A DNA stretch of 7,748 bases from Methanobacteriaceae archaeon. Its GTDB lineage: Archaea > Methanobacteriota > Methanobacteria > Methanobacteriales > Methanobacteriaceae. A program made the position numbers and the translations under genes. Positions 5,888 to 7,748 of the stretch are shown here, piece by piece. The notes below the pieces were generated by a model. The model did no database searches. It was not told where the DNA came from and was given only the letters and a program-made list of their open reading frames with translations. The first letter of the stretch is position 1; each line of letters begins with the position of its first letter. Location: assembly GCA_017883605.1 (NCBI GenBank), contig JADGNH010000092.1:1-7748 (forward strand), read 5' to 3'.

Positions 5888-5961
5888 CCCTTTTCGGAAT
5901 AGCTATTTTTCGGAATAGCTTTTTTTTGAATAACTATTTTTTTTTCAGAAATGGCTATTTT
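5880..5961 (+). terminator. ribB terminator: five tandem GGAATAGCTATTTTT repeats
   Basis: Five degenerate copies of CGGAATAGCTATTTTT run head to tail at 5880-5894 (including the ribB stop TAG), 5895-5910, 5911-5927, 5927-5945 and 5946-5961. Each ends in a T-tract of 4-9 bases on the ribB strand. Archaeal RNA polymerase stops at T-tracts, often several in a row, so this reads as a multi-stop terminator that grew by tandem duplication. No strong hairpin is needed or seen. The remaining spacer to 6035 is also T-rich on this strand and shows nothing else. I see no matching terminator for the convergent gene. Confidence 0.75.
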
Positions 5962-6035
5962 CCCTGATTAAAAGATTGAATTTTTATTATTGTTTCTAAT
6001 TATATTCTAATTTTTTATTTTATTATTCGTTTAAA

Positions 6036-7562
6036 CTATCTAAAATTCTCAACAATACCATTATAAGAATCGTATCCCACAAATTCCGGCCTTTCTGCCA
6101 TTCTCATAATTTTTTCCACATCTAAATATTTTTCAACCGTTTTCATTGCGTTAAGGCAGAATTCCTCCAGCCTTATCTCTACCTCGGGTATGTTTCCCCG
6201 ATCCTCCATTTTGATCTTGGGAACCAGATCCACCGAATCCAGGCCGGTTCTGGCTTCAATGAAATTCTGGGCGGTTTTTCCTATTTTTTCATCGTAAACC
6301 TTGTTTAGAACAACTCCTTTTGTTCTAATCCCCAATTTATTCATCATATCTATATGGGCAACTATATCAACCGCTGCAGTTTCAATTCCGCCTTTATTAC
6401 ACGGTGAAACCAGAATAACCGGTATTTTACCGGCCTTTGCAATTTCAGCAGATGAAAAGGGGACTTTGTCATTTAACATCCCGGTGAATATACTCATAAC
6501 CCCTTCAACCAGAACCAAGTCATAATTCCGGGATTTAATCTCCTCCAACACTTCCTTCAGGTCCTTCCATCCCAGACCTCCAATTTTTATGGAGGAGAAA
6601 TTCTCCATATTTTCTTTGTTAAGGTAAAGTGAAGGAACTATATCCCTTATATCAGGCCCTACCTTTAGAACACATATCCTATAACCTTTCTTCCTTAAAG
6701 AGCCCGCAATTCCTGTGGTCAGGAATGTCTTACCAGAATCAGAGCCAGTACTGGCTATCATGATTATCTTAGGAGGTTTTGAAGGTGATTTATGTTTTTC
6801 TAATTCATTCCACCCGTTTAATTCATTAAACCTGTAATCCGCAAAAATATCAGTATTTATTCCAATTTCTCTTTTTATTCTCTTTAAAAGTTCTTGATTT
6901 TGATCCTGAATATTTAAAACGTCTTGTTCATCAGCATCTATGAAATTCAGGATATTTTGAACCATTGATCCATTTTCATCCAGGGAGGCATGGACCATGG
7001 TTCCCACCACATTCCCCTCATCATTTCTAACTCCTGAAAGTATTTTTCGAGGATTATCAGCATAATCCGTCCGTTTAACCATGGAAAAACAGATTGGGGG
7101 GGCTTCTCCCCTTATATCCCCATAGGTATGGCAGTGAAAGCCGTTTATATGTTGATCAACCATTCCCTGGGTCAGGAAAGATTCATCGACTATCTCCGCC
7201 TCCACCCGGTCGTTGCTGATCATGGGATAAAATGAAACATCCAAAATTCCTAAACCTTCTCTTTCGATAGGGCAGGGTGATCTTCTCCCGATGTCAATTT
7301 TGTTGGCCAGTAGCTGGAATCCAGAACACATCCCCAGGATGAATCTTCCTTCAGCGTCCATCAATTTTATTTCAGACTTAAGATCACTGCCTATGCTCTG
7401 GGATTCAATGATACTGCCCCCAGGGATTATAAGTCCATCTAACACCTTATGGGCTTTTATACCGTTGACCATACCACTTTCATTTACTATGTGGGTGGGT
7501 AGTCCTCCGAAGTTTTCAAACAGCGGTAAAGATCCCTTTACGTATAGAATACCTATTTTCAT
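6036..7562 (-). CDS. CobB/CobQ-like protein with reversed order: N-terminal glutamine amidotransferase, C-terminal DTBS-like ATPase
   Basis: This is a 508-aa two-domain protein. Residues 1-210 form a class I glutamine amidotransferase of the CobB/CobQ type: PGGS (47-50), the nucleophile elbow GMCSG (77-81, Cys79) and the catalytic-type His191 in GTMVHASLDEN. A charged linker (about 210-262) follows. Residues 264-485 form a dethiobiotin-synthetase/CobB-type ATPase: P-loop STGSDSGKT (271-279), KVGPDIRDIVP (300-310, compare KPVGPDYIDP in CobB), LVEGVMSIFTG (351-361) and PVILVSPCNKGG (381-392). Canonical CobB/CbiA, CobQ/CbiP and CfbB have the ATPase first and the amidotransferase last. Both active sites look intact, so an ATP-dependent amidation of a carboxylate is the best inference; the substrate is unknown. 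Amidation of a tetrapyrrole (B12 or F430) is one option among several. It may be annotated by similarity as cobyrinic acid a,c-diamide synthase, which I would not assert. The start ATG (7562) has only a weak ribosome site (GTGG near -12). It lies downstream of gatA, 115 bp away, with its own promoter candidate. Confidence 0.8.
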   Translation of the reverse strand: MKIGILYVKGSLPLFENFGGLPTHIVNESGMVNGIKAHKVLDGLIIPGGSIIESQSIGSDLKSEIKLMDAEGRFILGMCSGFQLLANKIDIGRRSPCPIEREGLGILDVSFYPMISNDRVEAEIVDESFLTQGMVDQHINGFHCHTYGDIRGEAPPICFSMVKRTDYADNPRKILSGVRNDEGNVVGTMVHASLDENGSMVQNILNFIDADEQDVLNIQDQNQELLKRIKREIGINTDIFADYRFNELNGWNELEKHKSPSKPPKIIMIASTGSDSGKTFLTTGIAGSLRKKGYRICVLKVGPDIRDIVPSLYLNKENMENFSSIKIGGLGWKDLKEVLEEIKSRNYDLVLVEGVMSIFTGMLNDKVPFSSAEIAKAGKIPVILVSPCNKGGIETAAVDIVAHIDMMNKLGIRTKGVVLNKVYDEKIGKTAQNFIEARTGLDSVDLVPKIKMEDRGNIPEVEIRLEEFCLNAMKTVEKYLDVEKIMRMAERPEFVGYDSYNGIVENFR

Positions 7563-7573
7563 CTTATTTCCAC

Positions 7574-7603
7574 TCTGTAAAAGATCTGTAAAATATTATT
7601 TAA
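7574..7603 (-). promoter_or_regulatory. Candidate promoter and direct repeat of the 508-aa amidotransferase gene
   Basis: On the gene's strand TTAAATAATATT (7603-7592) is a TATA-like box centred about 36 bp before the ATG, which predicts a leader of roughly 10-15 nt. Overlapping it, the + strand reads TCTGTAAAA twice, at 7574-7582 and 7585-7593, exactly 11 bp apart, in the expected initiation zone. The same 9-mer also occurs in the sepS promoter at 1989-1997. The box is a reasonable call; a regulatory role for the repeat is speculative. Confidence 0.45.
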
Positions 7604-7677
7604 GAGAGTCAATAATTTAATGGAGTATCAAAGAGAAATTAAATGGATCCCCAAGAGTAAATTAATCTATTAAATTT

Positions 7678-7748
7678 TTATTCAAACCCAGCCATCAGCT
7701 GCACTATCTTGTGATCTTCCAAGGGTTTTGCCTGGAACTGTAATCCTA
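7678..7748 (-). CDS. gatA: Aspartyl/glutamyl-tRNA amidotransferase subunit A, C-terminal end only (partial)
   Basis: Read on the - strand from the window edge, the open frame encodes GLQFQAKPLEDHKIVQLMAG followed by FE and a TAA stop (7680-7678). The codon cut by the edge ends in TA, compatible with Val. This matches the C-terminal pattern of amidase-signature GatA proteins, (P)VGLQ...-KPF/L-D/E-...-A..FE, in which the last strand and helix end the protein. GatA releases ammonia from glutamine and, in GatCAB, converts Asp-tRNA(Asn) to Asn-tRNA(Asn) in archaea. Only 22 residues are visible, so the call rests on one short block; the other two frames close or show no family-like pattern. The gene lies on the same strand as, and 115 bp upstream of, the CobB/CobQ-like gene. 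Confidence 0.65.
   Translation of the reverse strand, partial: GLQFQAKPLEDHKIVQLMAGFE

Noticed and set aside
6036..7562. Naming the 508-aa protein cobB, cbiA or cfbB
   Set aside because: Domain order is reversed relative to those enzymes and nothing in the window fixes the substrate, so a gene symbol would overclaim.
7291..7620. A 109-codon + strand open frame over the N-terminal end of the CobB/CobQ-like gene
   Set aside because: It is antisense to conserved amidotransferase motifs (PGGS, GMCSG) and shows no protein-like pattern of its own.
7636..7660. Terminator hairpin for gatA around GGATCC
   Set aside because: Only a 6-bp palindrome is present, with no stable stem or clear T-tract on the gatA strand.

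Overview
The window looks like part of a mesophilic Methanobacterium-type methanogen (order Methanobacteriales). The main grounds are tfrA, the catalytic subunit of the CoM-SH/CoB-SH-dependent fumarate reductase; sepS, the O-phosphoseryl-tRNA synthetase of methanogens and relatives; the archaeal CTP-dependent riboflavin kinase next to an archaeal ribB; a tRNA gene with no encoded CCA; and very A+T-rich intergenic DNA with archaeal TATA-like boxes and T-tract terminators. Genus level is an inference.

Layout, left to right. A tRNA-Arg(GCG) lies on the + strand (28-99). tfrA (125-1774) is on the - strand, tail to tail with the tRNA. A 281-bp A+T-rich divergent promoter region separates tfrA from sepS (2056-3654, +, TTG start), which ends in a hairpin plus T-tract terminator. 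A 287-bp spacer with ~10-bp-phased repeats leads to an endonuclease V gene (nfi, 3942-4589, +). The CTP-dependent riboflavin kinase ribK (4646-5035, +) and DHBP synthase ribB (5207-5887, +) follow. ribB ends in five tandem T-tract repeats. Converging on it is a 508-aa protein on the - strand (6036-7562) with an amidotransferase domain followed by a CobB/DTBS-type ATPase domain. The window closes inside what looks like the last 22 codons of gatA (7678 to the edge, - strand).

Functional links. ribB and ribK supply steps of riboflavin and FMN synthesis, and TfrA is an FAD enzyme. SepRS (Cys) and GatA (Asn-tRNA amidotransferase) both belong to indirect, tRNA-dependent amino acid routes. Nothing looks like a mobile element, phage, CRISPR array or defence island; this is housekeeping methanogen DNA.

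The points most worth a second look are the reversed domain order of the CobB/CobQ-like protein; an Asp-to-Asn change at a metal-ligand position of endonuclease V; a hairpin that buries the tfrA start codon; and several separate short-repeat arrays in the intergenic regions, two of them with ~10-bp helical phasing.
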